NCBI RefSeq assembly: GCF_020882245.1
Contig: NC_083598.1
Location: forward strand, 31,409,858 to 31,473,857
Length of the DNA stretch: 64,000 bases
From: Rhopalosiphum padi
Taxonomy: Eukaryota > Arthropoda > Insecta > Hemiptera > Aphididae
Direction of reading: 5' to 3'
The notes beneath the pieces were generated by a model. That model did no database searches. It was not told the origin of the DNA and saw nothing but the letters and a program-made list of their open reading frames with translations. Shown in pieces: positions 37,481-49,333 of this stretch. A program made the position numbers and the translations under genes. Positions within the stretch are counted from its first letter, which is position 1. Every line of letters begins with the position of its first letter.

Positions 37481-39447
37481 CGTTATAGAGTCCGGTATAG
37501 TGGTGGTAAAGTATTAGTAATAGTGGCAGTAAAACGAGGCTCCCGCGGAAGTAGTACTTTGTCCACTATTACCGCCGGGCCGGAGGGTACGTGATTAATG
37601 ACGAAATCATTTACCATCGCGCGCGCTCGAGACAAATTAATTGTGAAAACATCGAGTCTCGCGGTCGAAACGATGTCGTTAGTATCGGAGTTGAAGGGGG
37701 TTTTCGTGACGGGGAAGTGGGATCACGTCAGCCCGGACAATCGCGAGTACATTATACGCACGCATAATATAATAATAATATATTGTGCGCATATCAACTC
37801 GGCGGCGGCGTCGACAGGGCGAATGTCAACCCTGTACCCTGGCACGGAGACTTTTATTATACAACTCAGACGTTTTTCGCAACGATATAACGACGGTGGT
37901 GTTTATATAAATGTGCTTACAATAATGTCCACGTTTATTTATTAACATCGCGCGTGGTAGTTTTATTCATTGCATTATATTATACAACGCGCGTATACTG
38001 CAGGAAAACGACTTTGGGAGAATTAATGCATTTTCTTTGTCCGGTTTGATATTTTGCGCCGTGGCAATATTGTTGTGTGTATATAGTGGAAAGCTTTTGG
38101 ACGGCGGCGGAGGTTGTAGTGACTGTGACGGGTGGCAGTGTGGGTCTGGTTGCCTTTTCTTGTCACTTTCGTGTTTAAGCTGTTTGATTTGTAGTCCGGG
38201 TTAATTGAAATTCGAGAATCACCGGTCGCTAGGGTCGACGGTGGAGAACACTCTTCTCCCGCGTCTCAAACCCGCCACCCGCCTCCAACGTCTACCCGCC
38301 CATCGCCCGGTTTTCCATACAGTAATGGAATGGCTTGTCGTTGATTTAGTGCTGGATTCTGACAGGCTATCCTCTTTGATTGCTCGCTCGAATGAGTTAT
38401 TGACTACCTACCGCCAACGCCACTGTTTTACTTTGTCCCATATCTCGCATAATATATTATACAACACGTAAAAAATAAAAAAAATTTTAATAATGTACAT
38501 TGGTACCTATGTGTGTAAACGTTTGTTGACATTTTTTTTTTTTTTTTTAATATAGGGTTAAAAAGAATCACGACGTCACCTACACTAGATTTACCAAAGG
38601 TCTTTGTCGCTTAACGCATTACTATTTTTTTTTTTTTTGTCATACTTTTAATACGTTGTTTTATGCATACGTGGTAAAAAAAAAAATAATAATAATAAAA
38701 CTCTGGAACTGTTTTTAAACCACCCCACGGGTTAAACTTTGTTTTAGTTTACATACACTGTAAAACATGATATTTATCCGACCATGACCATACCGCACGT
38801 ACACTAACACAATAATCTGTAGAAAAATAGCAGTTAAATCGCCCTATCATAATCGCAGTGTGTACACCCAGTCGGCGGTGTGGTGTGATCATATCGTATT
38901 AAGTCGAAGATTTCACTCCTCTGACGACATAACATAATAATATATCAGCCGGAACCGACAACGGGATGACACTATATTATTGTAGTCGATTTCGTGTTTC
39001 GGCCGTGCGCGTTTATTTTTTCGCCGCCCGTCGTCGGTTCGCGCTATAATAAATGATAATTTAACATAATACGTGCAGCGCGGTGTTATTCGAATGAACT
39101 CAAATTTATAGCCCCCCGCACGGTAGTAAAATAATATCATAAATTGTATAACAATACCGTGTATTATTTGACTGTGATGTGTATACGACGCGTTTCCGTT
39201 TCGCCGGGCCAGACATTCGACGGACACTCCATCAAATATCATAATATACGCGAACGCGGCCCGGCCGGGACATTTAAATCGCGATGATATACATTTACAT
39301 AATGTTATTATATGCGTATACAGAGCACTGCCGTGTCGCGAGCAAGTCGAGGGTCACAATGCTGGCGGGGGGAAGGGGTATGTCCACGACGATATTTACA
39401 ACCGGCCGGGCTCACGCGTCGTCCGTAATTACCATAATAATAATCGT

Positions 39448-39470
39448 ATTATTATTATTATTATTATTAT
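39448..39470. repeat. (ATT)n microsatellite
   Basis: Uninterrupted ATT repeat of about 23 nt followed by ATC units. Confidence 0.92.
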
Positions 39471-40852
39471 CATCGTCATCGTTGTGATTATTATAAACAG
39501 TCATGCGACTGGATAGCGGAGGTACTGTATATATATATATATATATTATGTAATATTATATAGTATACGCGCCGTCGGTATATAATAAATAACCGATTGA
39601 TCGCGTCGGAGCTTCGGCGGACCGGGGCAGAAACGACTCGCGCTATATTATTATATTATGATCCTTGCGGGTTAACAATATGCCAGAATTTATATTAAAC
39701 GGGCTCCGGCCCGTCCGGTCTCCCGGACGCCGGGGATGACGGGGGACACATTGTTTCAATATTGGCCATTAATGTCATCCGGGGTCGCGAATATTGTCCC
39801 CTCGCCTGCAACGCGGCGGTGGCGGCGATTATTGCGTGCGCGCCGAAAAAACTACCATCCGCTCGCCCACGCCGCTCACCGACTGCGGGCCGATCGGAAA
39901 ATTCGATATTTTTACGACGATAAATAAATAAAACATAAACGATCGGATTTCACGCGTGTACACTGCACAGCACACACACACGCACACACATCATTGATGG
40001 GCTCCGGCATTTACTGTGTACGACCCGTCCCGACCCACTCCAAGGCGCGGGCGGCGTGGATGTAGACAAAACCGTATCGGCGATTTTAAACGGATCGTGA
40101 AATATGGTTAACGTCGAGTGCGGCGTTATTGCACATTCGTCGTTTTATAAAATACATCGACACGTGGCCTAAAGCAACTCGTATTGTTTTACGTTTAATG
40201 AACGCAACTGTGGCGGCAACGCCGGTGGTCGACGATGCGATCGGCGCAGCAGTGCAGGTAGAGGTAACCGAGACGACGAGGATTCCGGAGGTGAAAAATT
40301 CGCCTCGCGGGTGTATATTGTTTATATAAAGAAGAACGGGATATGGTGACCGGGAGAGACGTGTATAAGCAGGCGGAGTCGCTTCTCCCGGTGGGCCCAT
40401 GACTTCCGATTTGTCGGCGGCGGCCACCGGAACCTGGGCACAGAGCGGGCGTTAAGGAATGTCCGTCTCGCGTGTAGGACGGTAGGACAAAAATTAACAA
40501 ACGACCTGGACCCGCAGTCGCGGTCGGTTTTGATTTAACCACCGACATTTCATTCGCTCGGAGCACCGCACCGGTGCGCGGTGTATCCCGACCGGAATTA
40601 TTACGACGCCGGTGTCGTCCGGCCGGCTTGTGGGAATATACGCTTAGGTATATATATATATATACCTATTAAATAGGATCGCGGAATAGCACGCTAGCCC
40701 GTCTCCCTCCGTTCGGTGGACCAACACGGTTTTCGATCATTATTACAACGCGTACTTATCGCCGTGCCGTATATTTATTAAGCACAAAGTTTTTCGCAAA
40801 GCCGGCGACGCGCGACGTGCCCTAAAAAACGAGCCGTCCCGTAGCGCGTATA

Positions 40853-40952
40853 TTGTATTTCGCGATAATACCTATAAGGTACGGGGGCGCTATTGTATTT
40901 CCTACGAATTTAAGCGGTGGACGGAAGAGGTGTGGGGTGGTAACAAGAATAA
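40853..40952 (+). repeat. dispersed paired element, copy 2, with CTCF-type core
   Basis: Partner of 11393-11489, same orientation. The core GGGGGCGCTA (40883-40892) fits the GRKGGCRSYV part of the CTCF consensus. The right block is CGGTGGACGGAAGAG. The spacing between the middle and right blocks is exactly one codon shorter than in copy 1, and within the GGAIV stretch the two copies differ only at synonymous third positions. The plus frame (40853-41074, about 73 codons) is similar in length to that at copy 1 (11406-11630, about 74 codons). About 330 bp further on, at 41284, the 14-mer attcagttggattt also occurs just before copy 1. Confidence 0.5.
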
Positions 40953-41180
40953 ATGGACTTTTTTTCATTCGGACGGCCGTGGTTTTTGTTTTTAAATCGC
41001 GTGGAAATTGGTCATTTATTATGACGCGAAACGTTGCGCGTCGTATATGGACCAGAGCAGGAGATATCCTGTAGTCGTGTTGATTAGAATAACGCTCGGA
41101 TGATTCAAGTGTCTGACAAAATTTGCCACTCAGCAACTACTAGCCCGTCCCCTACCGTCGATTCATTGAATTGAATACCA

Positions 41181-43520
41181 CGAGAATATAATAACGCTCC
41201 AATGGCCTCCTTATGAATTTACGAATTACTATATTATTGTACGAAGAAATTTTTCCAACACGGCACAATGCTGCGCAGGCGGCATTCAGTTGGATTTTAC
41301 TATAATGAAATGTGTGTGTCTGCGTTTAATGTTTTTCCTATTATTGTGTTTCGGGTCTTACAACATAATCCTCTGTTCTCAATTGTCTAAACGACAACAC
41401 GAGCTCAGTAATGTTAATTTATTTATTAAAAACAAAAATTTCAAATCTACGGTTTAGTCAGTTTTGATTTTTTTTATCTCGAAAAAATGTAATAAAAATA
41501 GTTTCAAATTTATTTATCATGAAACATCAGAAAACGTATTAATATCTATTGTTTAATAGCAATTTTGACAAATTTTGAATTTACTCTCATCATTGTGATG
41601 GTAATATATTAATGTCAAATGTAAATTTAGACGATATTAATTTTACTAAATGTGCATATATAATGTACAACATACATAGTTTCATTATTATAATTTACTT
41701 CTACTGTTTAAGGAATAATGTAATATTGTTGACAAAAAAAATTAATCAATCGGAGCACAAAAACATGGTTAATTAATAAAACCCCAGATTAAACTCGGCT
41801 AAATTTCGAGTCGGAAACATCGGACGACGAACAATTACGAGGTCACTCTCTACGGGCTATTATTATTATAGTTAATAATAATAAAATTATCTCAGCGACC
41901 GTCTTCGATCGAATTTTAGTGTCTGCGTGCCGATAAAAGTCCATAGATTATAAAGCAAAAATCTTTCGTGTATTGAAATATAAGAAAATAAGATATTCAT
42001 GTAGAAAACAAGCAGACTTAAAAAAACTAAACGGAGAATAAGAACAAATTAAATGGGCGATACAGAAAAATGTACACTATATAGTATAACAATAAATTTT
42101 AAATCATATTCGAACATAATATACTATAAATATACACTGAATAACTAACTCAATATTATAAATAATATAATATCTATATTGTAGATAATATAATTATATA
42201 TAGATATAGAATTAAACAATTCAACTAAGTATTGAATAAAATGTAATATTTTTAAACTATTATAGAAATTGTTTTCACATTATTACATTAATACATTTTA
42301 ATCCATACACGATTATAATATATGATTATATTTTATAAAATTAATATTGATATCTAGTCTTTATTTCTTAACCATTATCACCCCACTTTAATCTATAATA
42401 TTTTTATTGGTATAATATGTATAAACTATAAAGTACGAATTTCTTCCAAATTCTTACTTACATTTTTCATCTTAATAGTATTATGAAGAGTATTGATAGT
42501 ATATATTACCTAAAATAATGATTAAATGTGAATAAATAATAAATTATATTTTAATATTGCAAGCTAAATTTGAAATAATCTGATCATAATAATTATTCAT
42601 AATTTTAAACTAACTTTTAAATTACTTTATTAATAATGAATGTTTAAACATTATAAACAGCAACTATTATGATCAAAAATAATATGTATGTCGTCAAAGA
42701 AATAAAAAATTAAGTGTTATCAAAAACAATTCATATCCGTATAACCGTAAGAATTATAAACAATAAATACATTATATTTTTTAAGTGTTTAAATAAAAAT
42801 ATTAATTTATAAAATTATTAAAAAAAAAACGAAATGCATTTGACGTGAACATGGTAAATAAATGTTTATAGAGAATTTTGACATATTATGATAAAAGCTC
42901 GTATAATTCTAAAAAAAAAAATAAAAAAAACCAGTACCTATTATAACCAGAACAATTTAAAACATAATTACCACTTTTTAAATTTAACATAATTATCATA
43001 CATCAATAATGTAAAATGTGTATTTAAATTACATAAAAGTATATGGCATTTCAACTGTCTAATAATATTTGTATTGTATTATAATAAATAATGATTTTCG
43101 ACGAATAATAATACATCAAATAGTGGTTCATCATATATGATACTCAGTAAAATAATTGTGTAACAGTAATATTAATGTTTATATTTAATATTATATTTGG
43201 ATTACAGAATGTTTTGTTTTTAGAGTGCTTTTTTTTTTTTTAATCGTCTAAGTATTTTAGACAATACCCTTATCATCAAAAACTTTTCATATACTAATTT
43301 TAAGGAAATTGATTTTAAACATTTGAACATAATATTATACCATGTAGACACAATAAAATATATATATATTATATTAATTTTGAAAATATTGATAATAATT
43401 ATTATGGAAGAGAAATAATTTAATTCGGATATTAATATTAAATCTATTAATTTTGCAATAAGTAACAAAAATGCTATTTACTTCGTATTAGTCGTATTAA
43501 CCTATACCTCAGTCCATATG
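41181..43520. other. AT-rich stretch
   Basis: A complex patch at 41180-41300 and another at 41770-41950 (ccagattaaactcgg and GA/TC-mixed sequence) lie in otherwise AT-rich DNA. The minus-strand frame at 43220-43468 is low in complexity. No gene recognised. Confidence 0.4.
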
Positions 43521-43524
43521 ATAT

Positions 43525-43600
43525 GAAATTATGTGACGTTGATTGATAAACATTTACTGCAGCGGCAACCACAAAACTGATTATTGGGTATCAAGTATAA
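43525..43600. promoter_or_regulatory. dense transcription-factor-like site cluster
   Basis: Within about 45 bp, in AT-rich surroundings, lie TGACGT (43534-43539, CRE/bZIP half-site type), TGATTGAT (43540-43547, Exd/Pbx type), ATAAACA (43546-43552, forkhead type) and AACCACA (43567-43573, exact RUNX core). Each is weak alone; the tight packing in an otherwise simple-sequence region is the evidence. Confidence 0.25.
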
Positions 43601-44780
43601 AATATAAATATCTTATAGGTTTTAATAAGCATATCACATCATGACATCATGATTAAAGAAAAAAAAATTGTTAAATTGGAATAAAAATTAAAAAGGGCAG
43701 TACAAAAGTTGATGACTTATGAATGCTGAATGTTTTATTTTAATTTTATTAAATTGTAACACAGATGAACCACATATTTTGTAACAACTTTCAACTTCTT
43801 CATTCCAAGGACTACCACGTCACAGGGTTAGATCTATTTACCCGCTAGGCATTAACTATTCAACATTTGACCCTCTAATGCGTATGAATCGGGTAACGGA
43901 TGAATAATGATTCGTGTTATGGCTTCCCTTTGTGTTTGTACTTTAATGTTATTAATGCCTATGTTATTATATTGTCACTTTTATTATACAATTGATAAAA
44001 TCCTAAATATAAACATCAAACGTTAATATTTATATAAAAAATACCTAAGAGTTTTAAACAAAAACTATTATGTATAACATAATATAGATAATAAAATGGA
44101 TTATACTTTTAGTAATTTTCCATCGAAATTATTTGATAATTTACAAATTATGTGATTTACAAAACGGATCTTTTCCAGTAGAATGCTTCCGCTTAAAATA
44201 TTTTTTACGAATGCGAATGTCTCGCTTGAATAGCTAATAATAAAATGCCGAAGTAAACTAACGAACCGGATCCTAAAACTTCAATTTATTTGAACAAACT
44301 CAGTAAACATACAAGAAATACAGAAAAACGTATAGTTTAGAAGTAATTTATTTTTCCCGGTAAATTTGAAAATAACAACAAACCAAGCCGGAACGAAACG
44401 ATCGAACTAACTGTTTTGCTACGGATCAGAGATTGGGCGAATAAGTAAAAATAATCATAAATATTATCATAAATTAGTTATGTGAATTTTAGTGAATGTT
44501 TAATACTCGAGAGATTCGTAAAAAGAACTGGATTAAAATAAATGAATTATGAAACACGAAATAAAATATTTAGTATTTTGAGTACAGTATACATACACAT
44601 TTGATCGAGAACGACAATTAATTAATTAAATATTGTTATCATTATAGATTGAAGATACCACTACAGATTATTTTTTTTTTTTGAGTTACTATATCCGTTT
44701 TGGATATTTAATATCGTGTTAACTATGTTTTCCCTGTCACTTTATGACTGAGAAATAATTCATTCGATGTTTTATTTTAT
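43601..44780. other. mostly AT-rich stretch
   Basis: The segment 43770-43930 is complex, non-repetitive and without a usable frame. The rest is AT-rich. No gene recognised. Confidence 0.4.
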
Positions 44781-44850
44781 TAGTCACCGAGTTTCTCCAA
44801 TCAAGACAATATTCTTGTTCTTATATTATTTTTACCCTCGATATTTTCTT

Positions 44851-45045
44851 TTAATATAAGCTAGTGTGTTTTGTAATGTTCAATTGTTGGATATTCCCCG
44901 TAATATGTCCCATGTATTCTAATTTTGGAGTTTTTATTGTTGTAAAAAGTTCCTTCTCTTTTCCCATCCTTTCAAACACTCTTTGATTAGTAATACAATT
45001 TGTCCATGAAATGTTTCAATTCTCATACATATTAATGTCCAACTA
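44851..45045 (-). mobile_element. decayed non-LTR retrotransposon, reverse transcriptase C-terminal region
   Basis: The minus strand reads ITNQRVFERMGKEKELFTTI followed by KTPKLEYMGHITG and then degenerate sequence to a stop at 44851. This matches the well-known C-terminal motif of RTE-like endonuclease-reverse transcriptase proteins (xTNxxVLxRMGKExELLxTIKxRKLxYLGHIxR), which is abundant in aphid genomes. The adjoining upstream piece (45004-45045, WTLICMRIETF) fits the preceding EAWTLxxxxxxRLEAFE block but is in another frame with an internal deletion. The element is inactive. Further sequence up to about 45130 may belong to it but is not recognisable. Confidence 0.75.
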
Positions 45046-45189
45046 GGTATAGATAACAATTATACTAATGTCTTGACTAATAAATCTGTGTTTAAAATGT
45101 ATTATTACAATATTTACGGAAGACGTTACGTTTTATAATACAGTACAAGAAACCGGTATAACTCGATCCCGTTGTTTGCAACCCGCCTA

Positions 45190-45420
45190 CGACAGCTTTG
45201 TATGAGAAAATTGAAAATCGTTTTTGAAAAGAAACTCGGTCAAGTCGGCAGGGATATTTGAGCCACCTAACTTTGGGTGTCTATAAATAGACCACCTGCA
45301 GGAAAATTCCCTTGAAAGTCCTTGTCTGACACTTTTGTCAAGTGAAAAAAGAAAATTGTTGTACAGACGAAAAACTGTAATCGAGCGTTTAGCTATTAGT
45401 CATCATGTAATGTAAATCGA
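45190..45420 (+). other. coding-like stretch, unassigned
   Basis: Complex sequence in which a plus frame from about 45293 stays open for some 43 codons (contains SSEKRKLLYRRKTVIERLAI) and an adjacent frame upstream reads KETRSSRQGYLSHLTLGVYK up to the TAG at about 45289. Together they look like a frameshifted coding remnant. No ATG, splice site or family recognised. The tataaata at about 45283 is also a TATA-box match. It lies next to the retrotransposon remnant but on the other strand. Confidence 0.18.
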
Positions 45421-46341
45421 TACATGGTTGCACCTATAGTTGATTGAATGCATTGTATCTGCGTTTTTCGAGTGCTCTTGTCGTATAAATGCCTAATATG
45501 TTAAAGAAGAATGTAGTGTTTGAACGTCTAATAGTCAGCAATCACTGGTAAAAATCGATTTACATATTATAACCAAACCACTAGGGTAGGCAATCCAATT
45601 GCGTCGGATCGCGGGCAATGTGCGAGCAGTAAGACAACTATACAAGTATACAACACATGCACCGTAACGCAAATTATATCAAATTGAAATTTTCTATAAA
45701 ATAAGTACAAAGTATATGCATGGGCGTAAAATTTAATAACACATTATAATATATTTATATTGTTACCACGAATCTCGTATAGCGTGTACTCGATTTGCAT
45801 ATTCAGTGCGCCGTCACTGGTGGCCAGCGGGTAGTTTTCATCGCCCGGACCGATTACTGTATTATTTTCATAATATACTCTCTATCGTATACCATCATAA
45901 TTATTGCACTACCGCAACCGCCACCATAACCACCACCACCGTAGCCTACCGGCCTGCAGCAGGATAACGGGAATTGTCATTTAAACGATTACGCGAGTAA
46001 GACCCGGTGAAAGGTAGCAAGGCGACGGCCGTGTATAAATAACTGCTATTATTATTTTATATAAACACGCGTATAATGTATATAAATATATATACATATA
46101 TACACTCAATATTGTAAAACCGTTCGCGTAAAAGCCTTCGCAAAGTCGGCATATTATCGTCGGCGTCGGAGAGAGGTTAATGTCAAAGCCCTCGCGTAAA
46201 AGGCCGTTATTGTGTTTTGTGCACGTCATAAACGCGATGGGATCGGGTGGCGGCGACGGCGCGACTGTATACACTGTGCAGCGACCGGTGCCGGTGGGAA
46301 AGGGGTGGCTCGTCATTACCGTTGATCCTAATTCTTCGCAA

Positions 46342-46342
<1 letters not shown>

Positions 46343-46392
<50 letters not shown>
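46343..46392. repeat. (ATT)n microsatellite, long
   Basis: Uninterrupted ATT repeat of about 50 nt, the longest trinucleotide repeat in the window, followed by CGT and CAC units. Confidence 0.94.
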
Positions 46393-46459
46393 CATCCTCG
46401 TCGTCGTCATCACCACCGCCACAGCCACCGTCGACGCCGCTGTCGTAGTTATTATTTTT

Positions 46460-46480
46460 ATTATTATTATTATTATTATT
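46460..46480. repeat. (ATT)n microsatellite
   Basis: Second ATT repeat of about 21 nt, 70 bp after the first. Confidence 0.92.
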
Positions 46481-46850
46481 CAAATAACCGACGCTATACC
46501 GGTAGAGTGCTAGTGCGCGAGGGTGGGCACTTTAATATACAGGCGAACATTCTTGTCGTAATAATTTTACATTACACCCACCGCAAATGGCCTGTTACGT
46601 CGGTGAACGTATACGATGCGGTTTACGATGACGATAAAAAAATAATAAAAATAAAAAACGACACTGATAATGATGATGAAAAAAAAAAATTGCTTATAAA
46701 TAGACCTATAGCCATTATACCGTTAATTTCGAAAACGGACTGCCGACGTAGGCTTATATTTACAGCAGGTGAACCACGCATCTCGGCAGCTAATACGGGC
46801 TGGCTGCTTAATAATTAACAATTCACCACGGTCTCGCGCGTTGTTTTACA

Positions 46851-47657
46851 TGCTTATGTTGTTTACGACCGAAACTTTTTATAATAATTATTATAATAAT
46901 AGCGTAACAAACCCTTTTTACCCGGCCAAAAGTGCGCGGTCAAACGGATTTTTTGCATCTTACTTTTACATAATTATTCGTTACTGTATTAGCATCTTGT
47001 AATAACTATCTATATTGTTATAATCACGAATACATATCGTATCCGTTGATTATGCAACTAGAATTTGTTTAAAAAAATTATGCAGTTGATATGATTTTAT
47101 ATTTTAGAAAAACAAAGTATTGTAAATTTGTATGCGTATTTTTACATTGTCCTTTAAACAATAACCCAACATATTTATATCAAGATTTATTTTAGATTAT
47201 TTGATAAATCAATATTACAAATGTACGAATAGATAATAAAATAATTTAACATTGGTAAAAGTTCGATATATTTATTTTAGTAAATACGTATATTAACTAA
47301 AAAAATCTTCGAAAAATATATTAGACATCAAAAAATTTAAGGTCTAATTAATAAAAAAAAAACTCGTTCTATAATATATAAAATATAACACATTATCGGT
47401 ATTCAAACGTCAAAGGTAAACAAATAAAAGTATTATTGTAAGCATATTAATAACCAGTGTAAAAATAGTATTGTTATTAGTTATATAATAATTATATGAT
47501 GTGTCCATATACTGTGAATATAATTTATATTTATACAATTTAAACAACGATGTTATACTAAACATAATTGTATGTAATTGATTTGGTCGAGTACAGACGT
47601 TAATAGATTTGTATAGAAGGTATATAAATATATATATAGTTCGGTACCATGGGATGA
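46851..47657. other. AT-rich stretch
   Basis: No gene recognised; the minus frame at 47410-47676 is Y/I/L-rich and reflects composition. Confidence 0.45.
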
Positions 47658-47912
47658 ACTTTTCTTTATAAAACAAGGGACACTATAGACTATAAGGTCA
47701 AATCTAATCCTCCGGAGTGTCTAAGGAACGGTTGCATTTCAACTATTTTAGAGTCTCTTTGGAGACCAAAACTAATTCGAGGGTCTATTCCCATAGGCAC
47801 GCAAGTGTTACTTAAAGGCTTTTGTAATACCAAAATATACGGTTTTGCAAAAACACGGGTTCTGAAAGGTTTGGAGAATATTGAATCCAGAAAACGGTTG
47901 TCGAAATGTTAA
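47658..47912 (+). other. open block on both strands, probable old coding sequence
   Basis: A plus frame is open for 84 codons between TGA (47655) and TAA (47910), without an early ATG. A pyrimidine-rich acceptor-like cttttctttataaaacaag sits at its left end, so it could be an exon. The peptide is K/R-rich and protein-like (for example SNPPECLRNGCISTILESLW). The minus strand is also open for about 72 codons over the same bases (for example NTCVPMGIDPRISFGLQRDS), ending at 47690. The two frames cannot both be real. The block is markedly more complex than its AT-rich flanks. No family recognised; a transposon or gene fragment is likely. Confidence 0.25.
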
Positions 47913-48623
47913 CTTCTCTATTCAGGTTATATACAGAGAGTAACTTTAATCAGTGGCTACTCGGCCTTTTTTTTAAGCGGATTACAGATTTTTAGTCACT
48001 TTATGCTAGCCAAAACATGGGAATTATAATAATTCGAACAAGGATAAAAAAAAGTGTACAAATAAATTTAAAATGTATAGCTATAACATTTTATGATTTA
48101 TTTTATAGGTAATAACTATGTGTATATATAACATTCATGAATCATAATACGAGTACAATTTTTAGTAAAGTATTTTCAGTATTTCCGTCATTACACAAAA
48201 AAATTCAGATATCACAAGCTGAACATGAATGTTATATACTAAAGTAAATTTTACGTGAAAAAAAAATTGATAAATTTGTAAAATATTCTTAATACTTACA
48301 ATACAATTAAATATTGAAAATACACTTAATATATTATAGTTAATATTATGCACTTGCTTAGAAGTGATATAGTTACAGTTAACACAAATAAATCAATATC
48401 TAAGTGTAAATAATACTCTCAAGACATTATTTATATTTTAGTCAGTGTTTTTCATATACTTAAAAATATCGATGATTGAAACATTATTTTATGTTTAAAT
48501 ATTTGTCTTAACGTCTTTAGAAATTTAATAAATTAATAAAAAAAAAAAAATACAATATTGTACATTTATTTTTTTTTATATTTAATCGTATTTAATTTAA
48601 TTTAATAACATATTATTAACAGC
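47913..48623. other. AT-rich stretch
   Basis: No gene recognised. A short match to the start of U2 snRNA near 47955-47975 was examined and rejected. Confidence 0.45.
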
Positions 48624-48631
48624 ACTATTCA
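48624..48631 (+). repeat. target-site duplication, left (actattca)
   Basis: Exact 8-bp copy of 49334-49341, abutting the left terminal inverted repeat of the hAT-type element. Confidence 0.82.
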
Positions 48632-49333
48632 TAGTGTTGCACAAAGATAGCTAAAAAATTATCTAGATAAAGATTAAAAATATAACACTATTTATCTGGA
48701 TAAAAATAAAGATAGAAATTTTAATTTTAATGGGACATACTTTTTTATATTATAATATATTATACTATAAGTGAGATCTGTTGATATATAAAATATACAT
48801 TTACGTTTATATACCTATTAGGTACCTGGTACCTATACTTTTTCCGGAAATCAGTGCATTATTCTATTTATGTTAACTATAAAAAGTTAACCGGTAATAT
48901 GAATATATTAGAATATCATTGTTGCATACATAATGTGTGTATATGTCCTACCACTTATGGTCTACTTCTACACAAGTACACAACATCGTAAGTCACAACA
49001 TATTATGACTGTTTAACCCGTATCGGACTAAATATAGAATTAAAAAAATTACGTTAATAAACGATACATACAGAAAGTTATAATTAATATTTATAATTTT
49101 GTTCCGTTTCTATACTTAAAAAATACATGAATAGCGAGACTGGTTTTCAACTACCACACTAATATAGTTGTGTACTGAAACCTAATAAAAAAAATGCAAC
49201 CTTCTATTTTTTGGAAAAAATATTCCCATAGTTTATTTATCTAGATGAATTGGGTAAAACGACACAATTATTCATCTAAGATAATTCATCAGATAGTCAA
49301 TTTAATATATTGTCTAGATAATGCTCAACATTA
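48632..49333. mobile_element. non-autonomous hAT-type DNA transposon (about 702 bp)
   Basis: The element starts tagtgttgcac and ends gctcaacatta; the reverse complement of the end is taatgttgagc, giving imperfect 11-bp terminal inverted repeats close to the hAT pattern CAGTGTTGCAC. It is flanked by identical 8-bp direct repeats actattca at 48624-48631 and 49334-49341, the target-site duplication length typical of hAT elements. Subterminal regions carry several atctagata-type motifs (48661 onwards and 49237-49320), also common in hAT derivatives. There is no open frame of transposase length, so it is a MITE-like passenger mobilised in trans. The exact duplication suggests a fairly recent insertion, although the termini have drifted. 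Confidence 0.82.

Larger units (their letters stand above)
37481..41180. other. GC-rich block E2, candidate regulatory archipelago
   Basis: The largest GC-richer region of the window, interrupted by a short AT-rich, poly-T-bearing stretch at about 38470-38700. It contains complex segments with homeodomain-, SOX- and FOX-like cores (for example gtgattaatgacg near 37591, attgtttcaatattggccat near 39751), an ATT repeat (39448-39470), TA repeats near 39528 and 40651, and the second copy of the dispersed pair. Frames of 60-123 codons on both strands overlap one another; none has a recognised domain or convincing splice context. Confidence 0.3.
45780..46850. other. GC-rich block F with ATT repeats
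   Basis: CpG-containing block with two long ATT repeats. A plus-strand frame of 212 codons (46180-46818) passes through both and encodes long tyrosine runs plus H/R-rich stretches from CAC/CGT repeats; I regard it as repeat-made. Complex sequence at 45780-45850 and 46120-46320 may be regulatory. Confidence 0.35.

Noticed and set aside
46180..46818. 212-codon plus-strand frame
   Set aside because: Long tyrosine and H/R runs come directly from ATT, CAC and CGT microsatellites; no protein family features.
47955..47980. Similarity to the 5' end of U2 snRNA (ctcggcctttt)
   Set aside because: The match is about 11 nt and is lost immediately afterwards; no branch-recognition region or Sm site follows.
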